DNA of 64,000 nucleotides from Halorhabdus sp. CBA1104 (GCF_009690625.1 NZ_CP033878.1:2418001-2482000), one strand, 5' to 3'; shown: positions 1 through 7,930, numbered from the stretch's first letter. Made by a program: numbers and translations. The notes: generated by a model not told the origin, from the sequence alone.

Positions 1-614
1 ACCAGTTGGCTGCCAAAGCGCCGACCGAACGCCAGCGGGCGGCCCTGGCACTGGCCGAGCGCGATCCCAGCGAGGCGGCGATCGACGCACTCGGAGATCG
101 GGCGACGGACGATCCAGACGCCCTCGTCAGACAGTTCGCCGTCGAGGCCCTGGGAGAACTGGCCGACGCGACGCCGGCGGCTGTTCTTTCGGCCACTGAC
201 GATCCAGACCCCTGGGTTCGCGCTGAAGCGATCGTCGCCCTCGATCACCTCGACCGGGCGGGACAGGCCGACCGGATTGAGGCGGCTCTCGACGATACAC
301 ACCACGCAGTCCGACGGAACGCTGTCATCTCGCTGTGGAAGGGCCGCGGTGCGGACGCGCTGCCGGAACTGCTTGCCCTGACCGACGACGACAACGATCG
401 TGTCCGGGAGTGGGTCGCCGAACTGCTGGGTCGGATCGACGATCCGGACGCCGAGGCTGCCCTTCGAAAACTCCGGGCCGACGAGGCGTCCATCGTCGCA
501 AAGACCGCTGCACACGCCCTCGAGGGGGATGGTTCGATGCCGGGGCCACCCGGCGGAACCGCCCCGGACGGGACCGACCCGACTGGATCGCACGACCAAC
601 CGCCACAGCTCTGA
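1..614 (+). CDS. HEAT-repeat protein, 5' end cut by the window
   Basis: The frame is open to the left edge; the TTG at position 6 is only the first possible start inside the window, so the true start is probably upstream. About five helical repeats of roughly 31 residues are visible, each opening with an Asp-Asp-Pro-Asp-like turn and containing motifs such as VRQFAVEALGEL, VRAEAIVALDHL and VREWVAELLGRI, as in HEAT/PBS-lyase-type scaffolds. The last ~30 residues are Pro/Gly/Asp-rich and look disordered. The next gene starts 27 bp downstream on the same strand, so it may be the first visible gene of the radical SAM operon. A scaffold role is inferred from the fold; the partner is unknown. Confidence 0.8.
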   Translation, partial: QLAAKAPTERQRAALALAERDPSEAAIDALGDRATDDPDALVRQFAVEALGELADATPAAVLSATDDPDPWVRAEAIVALDHLDRAGQADRIEAALDDTHHAVRRNAVISLWKGRGADALPELLALTDDDNDRVREWVAELLGRIDDPDAEAALRKLRADEASIVAKTAAHALEGDGSMPGPPGGTAPDGTDPTGSHDQPPQL

Positions 615-641
615 GCGACCGCCGACGCCACTCACGAAGCA

Positions 642-893
642 ATGACAACCGACACGCTTTCCTCGCAGGTCAGGCGCTCGATCGATGCCATTACCGACGA
701 AGGGGCAGCGAGCCCGATCGAGGTACTGTTCGTCGGCGAGGGCGCGGTCTGGCTGGTCGCCGATCCCGACTCGATCGACAGCGACGAAGCGATGATCGAT
801 CTCTTTCGCACGCTGGAGGCGATCCCCGGCGTCGAGACGCTGTACGTCGAGCGAGCCGACACGATCGGGGCGGACCCGGGCCAGCCGTCGTGA
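642..893 (+). CDS. Uncharacterised 83-aa protein in the radical SAM operon
   Basis: An 83-residue acidic protein with no membrane segment and no cysteine. It has two strand-helix blocks (SPIEVLFVGEGAVWLVAD, then a helix around MIDLFRTLEAIPG, then VETLYVERAD), suggesting a small alpha/beta fold. I do not recognise the family. Its TGA stop overlaps a GTG that opens a 41-codon ORF, and the radical SAM gene follows, so all three are probably translated from one message. A role as a peptide-binding or accessory protein for the radical SAM enzyme is possible but is only inferred from position. Confidence 0.7.
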   Translation: MTTDTLSSQVRRSIDAITDEGAASPIEVLFVGEGAVWLVADPDSIDSDEAMIDLFRTLEAIPGVETLYVERADTIGADPGQPS

Positions 894-1015
894 GCCGTCT
901 CCGGTCGAACACGTTCGGCACGGCCGACTTGCCTGGAGACGGCAACGTCTTCCCATGGATCGGTATGCCACGACATTTCTGGTTCGACGGGCGGGCGCTG
1001 ACTGCACTGGGGTGA
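890..1015 (+). CDS. Possible 41-aa peptide translationally coupled to the radical SAM gene
   Basis: The GTG at 890 overlaps the stop of the preceding gene in a GTGA arrangement, and the ORF ends 6 bp before the GTG start of the radical SAM gene. The predicted peptide is short and aromatic-rich (NVFPWIGM, RHFWFDG) and has no cysteine. Most third codon positions are G or C, as in the neighbours. The perfect packing between two genes argues that it is translated. It could be a leader or substrate peptide for the downstream enzyme, or simply a coupling ORF. I do not recognise a family. Confidence 0.4.
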   Translation: MSRLRSNTFGTADLPGDGNVFPWIGMPRHFWFDGRALTALG

Positions 1016-1021
1016 GGTAGC

Positions 1022-2137
1022 GTGCGGCCGACCGATATCGACCCGAGTGAGCGGCCGGTCGTCCTCATCTGGGAGTTGACCCAGGCCTGCGATCTGGCCT
1101 GTAAACACTGTCGGGCCGAGGCTGAAGACCGCCGTCACCCCGACGAACTCACAACCGAAGAGGGCAAGCAACTCCTCGCCGACGCCGCCGACTTCGGCGA
1201 CGACCAGCTCGTTGTCCTCTCGGGCGGTGACCCACTCTACCGGGACGACGTGGCCGAACTCGTCGAGTACGGCACCGAGCAGGGATTACGGATGACGCTG
1301 ACGCCAAGCGGGACGGCCTCGCTGACGGCCGACCGGATCGACGACCTCGCCGAGGCCGGCCTTCGCCGCATGGCGGTGAGTCTGGACGGCCCGGATGCCC
1401 AATCCCACGACGAGTTCCGAAAGGAAGAGGAGAGTTTCGCCCAGACGATCGCGGCCGCCCGTGCTGCACGCGACCGGGGGCTGCCGTTGCAGGTCAACAC
1501 GACTGTCTGTGGGGAGACAGTTGAGGATCTCCCGGCGATCCGTGAACTGGTGGCCGATCTCGGGGCGGTCCTGTGGTCGGTGTTCTTCCTCGTGCCAGTC
1601 GGTCGCGGGACCGTCCTCGACCCCATTTCGCCCGAGCGTGCCGAGACGGTGATGGAATGGCTCGTGGACGTCAACCAGGAAGCCGATTTCGGCATCAAGA
1701 CGACCGAAGCACCCCACTACCGGCGGGTCGCACTCCAGCACCACCGGGAGAGCGGCGGCCGACCGCCCAGTGGGAACGGCGAGTCCGCCGGCGACGATCG
1801 CTCGACGGGCATCACGGCCGGCAACGGCTTCGCGTTCGTCAGCCACACCGGCGAGGTGTTCCCGTCGGGCTTTCTGCCCAACTCGGCCGGGTCGGTTCGC
1901 GAGGCGAGTGTCGTCGACATCTACCGCAACGCGGAACTCTTCGAGCGACTGCGTGACCCTAACGAACTTTCCGGGAAGTGTGGGGCCTGTGAGTTCCGGT
2001 TCGTCTGTGGCGGCAGTCGCTCACGAGCGTTTGCGACGACAGGCGATCCCTTGGCCAGCGACCCCCTGTGTGGCTACGTCCCGAAGGGCTACGACGGACC
2101 ACTGCCCGACACACAGTCACTCGCAGAATCCGACTGA
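1022..2137 (+). CDS. Radical SAM/SPASM domain protein (AhbD/NirJ-like, peptide-modifying type)
   Basis: 371 residues. The radical SAM cluster motif CDLACKHC (Cys23, Cys27, Cys30) binds the 4Fe-4S cluster that cleaves S-adenosylmethionine. SGGDPL is the usual SAM-contacting motif after it, and MAVSLDGPD marks the barrel. A C-terminal SPASM-type region holds further cysteines (KCGACEFRFVCGG, then PLCGYVP) for auxiliary clusters. Related proteins either finish heme synthesis (AhbC/AhbD) or modify ribosomal peptides. The length and the form of the SPASM region recall the family I know as TIGR04053 (recollection, not checked). A CGCGG-type peptide gene lies 1.2 kb away, which favours a peptide substrate. 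GTG start; coupled to the small ORF upstream. Confidence 0.85.
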   Translation: MRPTDIDPSERPVVLIWELTQACDLACKHCRAEAEDRRHPDELTTEEGKQLLADAADFGDDQLVVLSGGDPLYRDDVAELVEYGTEQGLRMTLTPSGTASLTADRIDDLAEAGLRRMAVSLDGPDAQSHDEFRKEEESFAQTIAAARAARDRGLPLQVNTTVCGETVEDLPAIRELVADLGAVLWSVFFLVPVGRGTVLDPISPERAETVMEWLVDVNQEADFGIKTTEAPHYRRVALQHHRESGGRPPSGNGESAGDDRSTGITAGNGFAFVSHTGEVFPSGFLPNSAGSVREASVVDIYRNAELFERLRDPNELSGKCGACEFRFVCGGSRSRAFATTGDPLASDPLCGYVPKGYDGPLPDTQSLAESD

Positions 2138-2170
2138 TCGCAGCCGATCGGCGACGCGGCTACAATCGCG

Positions 2171-2947
2171 TCACTCGCTGACGGCAACCGAATCGCCGAC
2201 CGCAATCTCGCCGCCCCTGTCTTCTTCGGGAACCGAGGCAATGACCATTAGCGTGTAGTAGTGCTCGAACGCCTCTCGGTCGGCCCACTCGGGAAATGTC
2301 TTCTCGCGCATCTCGACGAAGCGCTCCCGAAAGTTCGGTGTCGCCTCCCCAGTGTCTGGATCGCGTTCGGGAACGACACACCGGCCACAGGGCGTCACGC
2401 CCTCGAAGTGGACGCCGTTGGCTTCGAACCCCGGCGCGGCCTCGCCGACGAAACGGTCCTCCCAGAACGCGTCGACGCCAGACACCTCGATGTTGGCCCG
2501 AAGTCGGCGACGGACACCGTCGACGCTCAGTGTGTCGAACCACGAGGCGACTTCCCGGAGTGTAGCGGTACTGACCACTGACGGTCCCATCTCCCGGCGG
2601 TCGACGAAACCCAGCGACTCGTCACGTTCGAGGGTCAACTCGATGTCGAAGAAGTCGGAAAACCACGCTTGGGTTCGTTCGCTCTCGGCGTCGCTGTCGA
2701 GATCGAACTCGCGACGGTCGCCGTCGGGGGGTCGGACCGTCAACGTGGAGGATCCCGGATCGAAGTCCGTCTCCAGGTCGTGAACGCGATCAGTTCGTTT
2801 CCCATTGAGTACGTCACCGTCGGTATCAAAGAGGGCGAACTCACGGTCGTGTTCCAGCGTGCCGCCCGGACGGACACGCGCCGTCTCGAGGTCTATCCCG
2901 TCCAGGCCCTTGACCGGATAGACGCGCAATCGCTCGATCCGTGCCAT
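2171..2947 (-). CDS. MOSC domain-containing protein
   Basis: 258 residues. The N-terminal part (ARIERLRVYPVKGLDG) matches the MOSC N-terminal beta-barrel domain, and the C-terminal half carries the MOSC core with GVTPCGRCVVPERDPDTGE, where the cysteines are the usual sulfur or molybdenum-cofactor-associated positions. Relatives include the mitochondrial amidoxime-reducing component and the C-terminus of molybdenum cofactor sulfurase. It probably handles a molybdenum cofactor or transfers sulfur; the substrate is unknown. It converges with the radical SAM gene, with 33 bp between the stops. Confidence 0.85.
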   Translation of the reverse strand: MARIERLRVYPVKGLDGIDLETARVRPGGTLEHDREFALFDTDGDVLNGKRTDRVHDLETDFDPGSSTLTVRPPDGDRREFDLDSDAESERTQAWFSDFFDIELTLERDESLGFVDRREMGPSVVSTATLREVASWFDTLSVDGVRRRLRANIEVSGVDAFWEDRFVGEAAPGFEANGVHFEGVTPCGRCVVPERDPDTGEATPNFRERFVEMREKTFPEWADREAFEHYYTLMVIASVPEEDRGGEIAVGDSVAVSE

Positions 2948-2991
2948 TGCTGGTCGGTCGGTTGCGCCGGTAGTAAGGGTTCCCGACTCGC

Positions 2992-3225
2992 TCAGGCGTG
3001 TTTGATTTCGATGTGGAACTCCTCGGGGTCGACCTGCTCGGTCTCGTGAGTGAAGCTACGCTCTTCGAGGACGTCGTACAGCGGTTCCGGTTCGAAGCTA
3101 TTGATCAACAGGAGTGTCTCCCCGGACTGGAGGTCCGTGAGTGCGTCCATAATGGCTCCGAACGGTTCGCCATCGATCTCGCGGGCGTCCAGCGTCGCGT
3201 CGTATGCGTCGGCGGATTGTGCCAT
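2992..3225 (-). CDS. DUF2249 domain protein
   Basis: A 77-residue protein with the DUF2249 pattern: LDAREIDGEPFGAIMDAL, then GETLLLINSFEPEPLY, an alpha/beta fold related to TusA/SirA-like sulfur carriers. The family Cys of TusA is not present here. DUF2249 proteins are common next to denitrification and heme-related genes in haloarchaea (family knowledge), but their biochemical role is not settled. It lies 44 bp upstream of the MOSC gene on the same strand. A second DUF2249 protein is encoded at 4244-4486. Confidence 0.8.
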   Translation of the reverse strand: MAQSADAYDATLDAREIDGEPFGAIMDALTDLQSGETLLLINSFEPEPLYDVLEERSFTHETEQVDPEEFHIEIKHA

Positions 3226-3326
3226 ACCTGCCTAGAGTCGCTTCGTCCGTAATCGTTCTCTCCCGAACAAGTTCGCACTGCAGACTGGCAGCTACTCGTT
3301 GAGGACAGTACCCTGTGATCGACCCC

Positions 3327-3638
3327 TCAAGGCACGTGAACCCGCAGGACGTGCCCGCCACAGCCACACTGGTCGATGTACTCCCAGGTCAGATCGTCAC
3401 CGTACTCCACATCGAGTACCTCGTAGAGATACGTCTCCGGATGGCCGTGTTCGGCGTGGGTCACGAGATTAACGTGGTACCCCGAGGCCGTGTGTTCGAT
3501 CGCTGTCAGCGCCCCCTCGACGACCCGCTTTCGGTTTTCGGCGTGTGCTGGCTGTTCGAGGTTCGCTGACCAGGAGTTCTCGTGGACCCGATCGGTCACC
3601 GGCGTCGATTCGGCGTCCGCAACCTCAGCGTCGTTCAT
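3327..3638 (-). CDS. CGCGG-type putative radical SAM-modified peptide
   Basis: 103 residues, taken from the ATG at 3638; the longer open frame upstream does not look like this protein. The body holds a basic-acidic helix (AENRKRVVEGALTAIEHTA) and strand segments rich in His and Tyr. It ends in DQCGCGGHVLRVHVP, with the Cys-Gly-Cys-Gly-Gly motif at 91-95. I recall a haloarchaeal family named CGCGG rSAM-modified RiPP that has this C-terminal motif and a radical SAM partner; this could not be checked here. The radical SAM/SPASM gene at 1022-2137 is the obvious candidate enzyme. The cysteines would be the modification site, by inference. Confidence 0.75.
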   Translation of the reverse strand: MNDAEVADAESTPVTDRVHENSWSANLEQPAHAENRKRVVEGALTAIEHTASGYHVNLVTHAEHGHPETYLYEVLDVEYGDDLTWEYIDQCGCGGHVLRVHVP

Positions 3639-3737
3639 GAGGATATCAGGGCTCGTGCACTCGAAAGGGTGTTGGCGAATCCGTTCACCGCCGGCAAAAC
3701 TGGATGATCGGCCGATTCGTCGCCCCCCATCCGAATC

Positions 3738-3756
3738 CTTATTTTCTATAATGGAT
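3738..3756 (+). promoter_or_regulatory. TATA-like element before the universal stress gene
   Basis: An AT-rich stretch (TTATTTTCTATAATGG) stands out in a GC-rich background about 20-25 bp upstream of the ATG at 3768. That spacing fits an archaeal TATA box serving a leaderless or nearly leaderless transcript. Confidence 0.5.
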
Positions 3757-3767
3757 GATAGTTGGGT

Positions 3768-4187
3768 ATGGGGGGACAGATTGCCGTGCTCGTGACGGAG
3801 GGAGACCGGACGAGCCCACACGTCGATCGGGCGATCGAGAAAGCGGCCGACGAGGAGGCGACGCTCCACGCCGTCTACGTGATCGACGCGTGGCGCTTTG
3901 GCGAATACTCGGTTTACGGCTGGGAGGAACTCGCCCGGGAGATACACACCGACAAAAGCGAGGTCATTCTCGATGAGATCCGGGATCGCTGTCAGGCCCG
4001 CGGGATCGACTTCGAATCGCGGGTTACCGAGGGCGATCCACAGGACGTCATGGAGTCGTACGTGACGGCAAACGACATCGACTGGCTCGTCTGCCGGCAT
4101 CCCGATGGGTCCGGTCGACCGACACAATCGCCGAGGCTGCTCGACCGACTCGACGCGGACTCCTCGGCGAGCCTCGAGGTCGTCTGA
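3768..4187 (+). CDS. Universal stress protein, UspA family
   Basis: 139 residues from the ATG at 3768; a TTG two codons upstream is also in frame but less likely. The fold is UspA-like: an N-terminal strand QIAVLVTEGDRTSPHVDRAIEKA, a central VYVIDAWRFGEYSVYGWEEL, and EGDPQDVMESYVTANDIDWLVCRHP. The usual ATP-binding G-2x-G-9x-G(S/T) motif is not clear: the C-terminal segment reads HPDGSGRPTQSPRLLDRL, so nucleotide binding is uncertain. It stands alone between DUF2249 and CGCGG genes of opposite strand, with a TATA-like box in front. Confidence 0.75.
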   Translation: MGGQIAVLVTEGDRTSPHVDRAIEKAADEEATLHAVYVIDAWRFGEYSVYGWEELAREIHTDKSEVILDEIRDRCQARGIDFESRVTEGDPQDVMESYVTANDIDWLVCRHPDGSGRPTQSPRLLDRLDADSSASLEVV

Positions 4188-4243
4188 GTGTGCGCTTGGG
4201 TCTCAACAACGGTGGGTTGGGCCCCCGACCGCACAGCGGCTGC

Positions 4244-4486
4244 TCACTTTTTGGGTAGCGTTGCGACAAACTTCCCCTCGGCTTCTTCCTCGACGGTGTA
4301 CCCGTCGGCGTCGAAGGCCTCGACTTCGGCCTGGAACTCGTAGAACAGCGGCTTTGGGTCGTGGTCGTTGACGATCGTCAGTGCTTGGCCGCTGTCGAGG
4401 TCGGCGAAGGCCTCGTGGATCTTCGGATGGCGCTCTGGCGGCGGGACGTCTCGTAGGTCGAGTGTTGTCATGCACTGTTCACTCAC
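4244..4486 (-). CDS. DUF2249 domain protein
   Basis: 80 residues, or 75 from the inner ATG at 4471, which better matches the family start (TTLDLRDVPPPERHPKIH). The DUF2249 hallmarks are ALTIVNDHDPKPLFYEFQAE and a C-terminal strand GKFVATLPKK. This is the second DUF2249 protein within 1.5 kb. Function unknown; the fold is TusA-like, and neighbours in other genomes are often nitrogen-oxide or heme genes (family knowledge). Confidence 0.8.
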   Translation of the reverse strand: MSEQCMTTLDLRDVPPPERHPKIHEAFADLDSGQALTIVNDHDPKPLFYEFQAEVEAFDADGYTVEEEAEGKFVATLPKK

Positions 4487-4655
4487 TGTCCGACGGGAAT
4501 CGGCTTGTTCCCGAACGTATTCGGTCGCCCCTGTCCCCTGGCTGCTCGCCTTTCCGGCCGTTCAATGAGACTTTGTACGTCGATTCCCTACCCGTAGCTA
4601 TGGTCAATTGTCTCCCGCGTGCCGGTCGTGCTGGATTCGCTCTGGCGGTGATCGC

Positions 4656-5915
4656 ATGACTGTCGCGGTCGTCGGAGCGGGGATGTCCGGGCTGGCGCTG
4701 ACGCACTTCCTCGCGGAGCGTGGGGCCGACGTCCACACGTTCGAGGCCGCCGCCGAACCCGGCGGTGTCGTCCGCTCGAAGACCGTCGACGGACATGTCC
4801 TCGAAACCGGACCGCAACGGCTGCGGCTTTCCGAACCAGTCCAGTCACTGGTCGAGACGCTCGACCTCGAAGACGAACTCCGGTACGGTCACGACGACCA
4901 GCCACTGTTTGCCTACCACGACGGGCAACTGCGCACGATGCCGCTGTCGGTCCGAGAGGCGATCACGACTGACCTGCTGTCCTGGCCGGGCAAGGCCCGA
5001 GTGCTCCTCGAACCGCTGACGCGGGGACCACAGCCCGAGGAAACCGTCGATGGCTTTCTCACCCGGAAGTTCGGCGCCGAGGCGGCCCGCCGGTTCATGG
5101 GGCCGCTGTACAGTGGCCTCTATGGCAGTGATCCAGACGAGATGTACGTCGAGTATTCGCTGGGGCGGGCGCTCGATCACGTCGGCATCGAGCGGAGCAT
5201 CCTCCTCTATGCGGCCCGCAAGCTGCTCGAAGGCGTCGATCCGCCGTCGATCGTCACGTTCGAGGCTGGGCTCCAGCGCCTCCCCGACGCTATCTCCGAG
5301 GCCCACGCCGACACGATCGAGCTGAATACACCCGTCACTAGCGTCGAACGGGCCGGTGACGGCTATCTCGTCCACACCGAAGACGAGACTCACGCCGTCG
5401 AGACGGTGGCGTTTACGACGCCGGCTCCGACGACCGCGGCCTTGCTCGATGGCGTCGATCCGGCGGCCGCCGATGTCCTCAAGCAGTTCACGTACAACCC
5501 GATCGGCGTCGTCCATTTGCGGTCTGACTTCGATGGGACCGGGCACGGCTTTCACATCATCGACGACGGCTTCTTGACCGACGGCTCCACCTGGAATCAC
5601 AGCATGCTCGATCGCGACGGCGTGTTCACGTCCTACGTCGGCAGCGGCGATGCCGACGCCCTGGACGCCGATCCGGCGGTCATCGGCCGTCGCGCGGCCG
5701 AGGAATTCGAGACGGTCACCGGCGAGCCGGCCGACGTCCTCGACGTGTCGATCCTCCGTCCGGGCATGCCCGCCTACGACCGCTCGTGGGCCGCCCTCGA
5801 AGATCTGTCCCTACCCGACGGCATCGAGATCGCCGCCAGTTACACCAGTCGGGCCGGCATCGTCGGCCGTATCGCGGACGGCCGGCAGACGGCTGCCTCG
5901 ATCGTCGAAGAGTGA
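4656..5915 (+). CDS. hemG: Protoporphyrinogen/coproporphyrinogen oxidase (HemG/HemY type)
   Basis: 419 residues from the ATG at 4656; the upstream open codons lack family sequence. The N-terminus is a classic FAD-binding motif (VAVVGAGMSGLALTHFLAERG) followed by EPGGVVRSKTVDGHVLETGPQ, typical of the flavin amine oxidase/protoporphyrinogen oxidase family. GLYGSDPDEMYVEYS lies in the substrate-binding region, and the C-terminal FAD contact is GIEIAASYTSRAGIVGRIADG. It would oxidise protoporphyrinogen or coproporphyrinogen in heme biosynthesis. Most haloarchaea also use the siroheme-dependent route, so its exact substrate is uncertain. Confidence 0.85.
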   Translation: MTVAVVGAGMSGLALTHFLAERGADVHTFEAAAEPGGVVRSKTVDGHVLETGPQRLRLSEPVQSLVETLDLEDELRYGHDDQPLFAYHDGQLRTMPLSVREAITTDLLSWPGKARVLLEPLTRGPQPEETVDGFLTRKFGAEAARRFMGPLYSGLYGSDPDEMYVEYSLGRALDHVGIERSILLYAARKLLEGVDPPSIVTFEAGLQRLPDAISEAHADTIELNTPVTSVERAGDGYLVHTEDETHAVETVAFTTPAPTTAALLDGVDPAAADVLKQFTYNPIGVVHLRSDFDGTGHGFHIIDDGFLTDGSTWNHSMLDRDGVFTSYVGSGDADALDADPAVIGRRAAEEFETVTGEPADVLDVSILRPGMPAYDRSWAALEDLSLPDGIEIAASYTSRAGIVGRIADGRQTAASIVEE

Positions 5916-5989
5916 ACCGCAGGGTCGTGTTCGGGCGGATCGAATCCTACCCGACACCTACATTGGTCGTGACGACTAATTGTCGATCG

Positions 5990-6601
5990 ATGGACGAGAA
6001 AACCGAGGAACTCCGGGAGCTGTTTGTCGACGTGGCAGGGACCGACACCGTCACGGCCGATCAGTCCGCCGACCGGGGCACACTCGCTGCTCTCGCCGAT
6101 CTGGACGACGAGACCGTCACGAAACGGGTCCGGGCAGTCGTCGAGGCCATGGCCGAGACATTCACGTTCGAGGCGGATCTGACGATCGAGGAGCGTGTCG
6201 AACTTGTCCAGTTGTTCTACGAAGGGGTCGACGACGACGCGATCGCCGACGCACTCGACACTGACGCCGAGACCGTCTTTCTGGCCCGGCTGGAACTGCA
6301 CCTCTTTCGGGCGTCCGATACCGACGCCTCGATCGAGTGGGATCAACTCCGGGAGCGGTTCCGAGAAACTGACGACGACGAGACTCTCGCCTCGGAACTG
6401 GCCATCGATTCCGATACCATTGTGCGGTATCGGCGCGTCTTCGAGGCCCGCCAGCAAGCCCGTCGTGTCAGCCACCGCTACCGGAGTACCTTCCGGGACG
6501 TCATTCCCGACGCCGAGCTGGCCGATCGGCTGACCAAAGAGGCGACCGAGGACGGCCTTGAAGAGGCGGCGGCTGACATCGAGACCGACGTCTCCTTTTG
6601 A
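5990..6601 (+). CDS. cmi4: Conditioned medium-induced protein 4-like (Cmi4)
   Basis: 203 residues from the ATG at 5990. Acidic, soluble and largely helical, beginning MDEKTEELRELFVDVAGTDTV. Two helix-turn-helix-like segments recur (YEGVDDDAIADALDTDAETVFLAR and ETDDDETLASELAIDSDTIVRYR), suggesting a DNA- or RNA-binding repeat. I recognise it by recollection as the haloarchaeal family named conditioned medium-induced protein 4; the biochemical role is unknown. It follows hemG by 74 bp on the same strand. Confidence 0.65.
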   Translation: MDEKTEELRELFVDVAGTDTVTADQSADRGTLAALADLDDETVTKRVRAVVEAMAETFTFEADLTIEERVELVQLFYEGVDDDAIADALDTDAETVFLARLELHLFRASDTDASIEWDQLRERFRETDDDETLASELAIDSDTIVRYRRVFEARQQARRVSHRYRSTFRDVIPDAELADRLTKEATEDGLEEAAADIETDVSF

Positions 6602-6665
6602 GGCCGGGCCGTTGCCATTCCCGCAGTCCGTCCGTTTATGATGCGGAGCGCGGCCACTCCCGGCC

Positions 6666-7313
6666 GTGCCCACGTTCCGTGACCTGGCGACCGCCGCCTA
6701 CTGTCCCCGCCAGTTGTACTACCGCCGGCGCGACGACGAGACCCCCGAAGTGCCCGATTCAGTCGCCATGCGGCGTGAACTCGCCTACGAATATCCGCGG
6801 CTGCTCGCAGACGCGGATCTGGACGACGAGCCCATCGCCGTCACCGCGACCCAGTATCGCTCGGCACTCCACCGGGCGAAAGCCCGCTCCGAGGCCTGGG
6901 AAAGCCTTGTCGACCCCGCCGACCGAGACGTCTTACTGGAGGGCCGGGACTGCCGAGGCGTCGCCCACAAGATCCTCGAGGAGCCGGTCGCCCCATCGCT
7001 GCTATTTACCGGCGAGCCGCCCGATACCGGCGTCTGGCAGCCCCAGTCCGTCCGACTGGTGGCCGCCGCACTGGCTCTCTCCTACGAACGGGAGCGACCC
7101 ATCGACATCGCCTTCGCCGAGTATCCGGCTCACGGGGTGGTTCGGCGCGTCTCGCTGTCGGCTCACCGACGGGCTGGCTACCGCTCGACCCTCCGGACCG
7201 TCCGGTCCATCGACGGCCCACCCTCACGGGTCCGGAATCGAACGAAGTGCGAGACCTGTGACTATCGCGATTCCTGTGGCGTCCGGACCCGCTCGCTCGG
7301 CTCGCTCCTCTGA
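6666..7313 (+). CDS. Cas4-like protein with degenerate nuclease site
   Basis: 215 residues. The start YCPRQLYYRRR and the C-terminal KCETCDYRDSCG match the Cas4/RecB-family arrangement in which one N-terminal and three C-terminal cysteines (Cys13, 195, 198, 204) hold an iron-sulfur cluster. GVWQPQSVRLVAAALALSYE matches the segment following the nuclease core. The core itself has lost its residues: where Cas4 has G-x-I-D this protein has GVAHKI (98-103), and where it has E-x-K it has SLLFTGEPP (111-119). It is therefore probably a cluster-binding but nuclease-dead protein. No other cas gene or CRISPR array is in the window. GTG start. Confidence 0.7.
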   Translation: MPTFRDLATAAYCPRQLYYRRRDDETPEVPDSVAMRRELAYEYPRLLADADLDDEPIAVTATQYRSALHRAKARSEAWESLVDPADRDVLLEGRDCRGVAHKILEEPVAPSLLFTGEPPDTGVWQPQSVRLVAAALALSYERERPIDIAFAEYPAHGVVRRVSLSAHRRAGYRSTLRTVRSIDGPPSRVRNRTKCETCDYRDSCGVRTRSLGSLL

Positions 7314-7338
7314 GCCCGTCCGTTCCGAGCGTGGCCGA

Positions 7339-7929
7339 TCAGTTCGCATCTAGCCACGCGGCAACGGCGTCGGCGTTCGCGCCGCGTCGGTGGATCGTGC
7401 CGTCACTGACGTCGACGACCGTGCTCGCCTGGCCGGCCGTGTCACCGCCATCGAGAACCACGCCGGCGGCGTCACGGATCTCTCGGTCGACATCCTCGGC
7501 CCGGGTCGCACTCTCCCGGCCGGAGACGTTGGCGCTGGTGGCCGTCAGCGGCCCGGTCTGTTCGAGCAATCGCCGCGCGAGGTCGTGATCCGGCACGCGA
7601 ACGCCGACGCGTTCACGTCCAGCCGTGAGTGCATCCGGCACGTCGCGCCCTCGCCGGACGACGACCGTCACGGGACCGGGGAGGAACGCCTCCATGAACG
7701 CCCGCTCGCGCTCGCTGGCCGCGACGTATTCCAGCGCGGTCGACACGTCGGGGACGCCGAGCGAGATCGGCTCCGAGCTGGCCCGTCCTTTCGTGTCGAA
7801 CACGGCCTCGACGGCCTCGGGATCGAGCGCGTCAGCGCCCAGGCCATAGACAGTCTCGGTCGGATAGACGACCAGGCCGCCCGAGTCGACAGCTTCGACC
7901 GCCGGCTGCAGTCGTTGTTCGCTGGCCAT
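7339..7929 (-). CDS. L-threonylcarbamoyladenylate synthase (Sua5/YrdC/YciO family)
   Basis: 196 residues from the ATG at 7929. The YrdC fold is clear: GGLVVYPTETVYGLGADALD at the N-terminus, the conserved KGR (TKGRASSEPISLGV), PGPVTVVVRR and TATSANVSG. It makes threonylcarbamoyl-AMP from threonine, bicarbonate and ATP, the first step of the t6A modification of tRNAs. The length fits the single-domain YrdC form without a separate Sua5 domain. It is the last gene of a three-gene minus-strand run, starting 1 bp past the stop of the peroxiredoxin-like gene. Confidence 0.9.
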   Translation of the reverse strand: MASEQRLQPAVEAVDSGGLVVYPTETVYGLGADALDPEAVEAVFDTKGRASSEPISLGVPDVSTALEYVAASERERAFMEAFLPGPVTVVVRRGRDVPDALTAGRERVGVRVPDHDLARRLLEQTGPLTATSANVSGRESATRAEDVDREIRDAAGVVLDGGDTAGQASTVVDVSDGTIHRRGANADAVAAWLDAN

Positions 7930-7930
7930 A

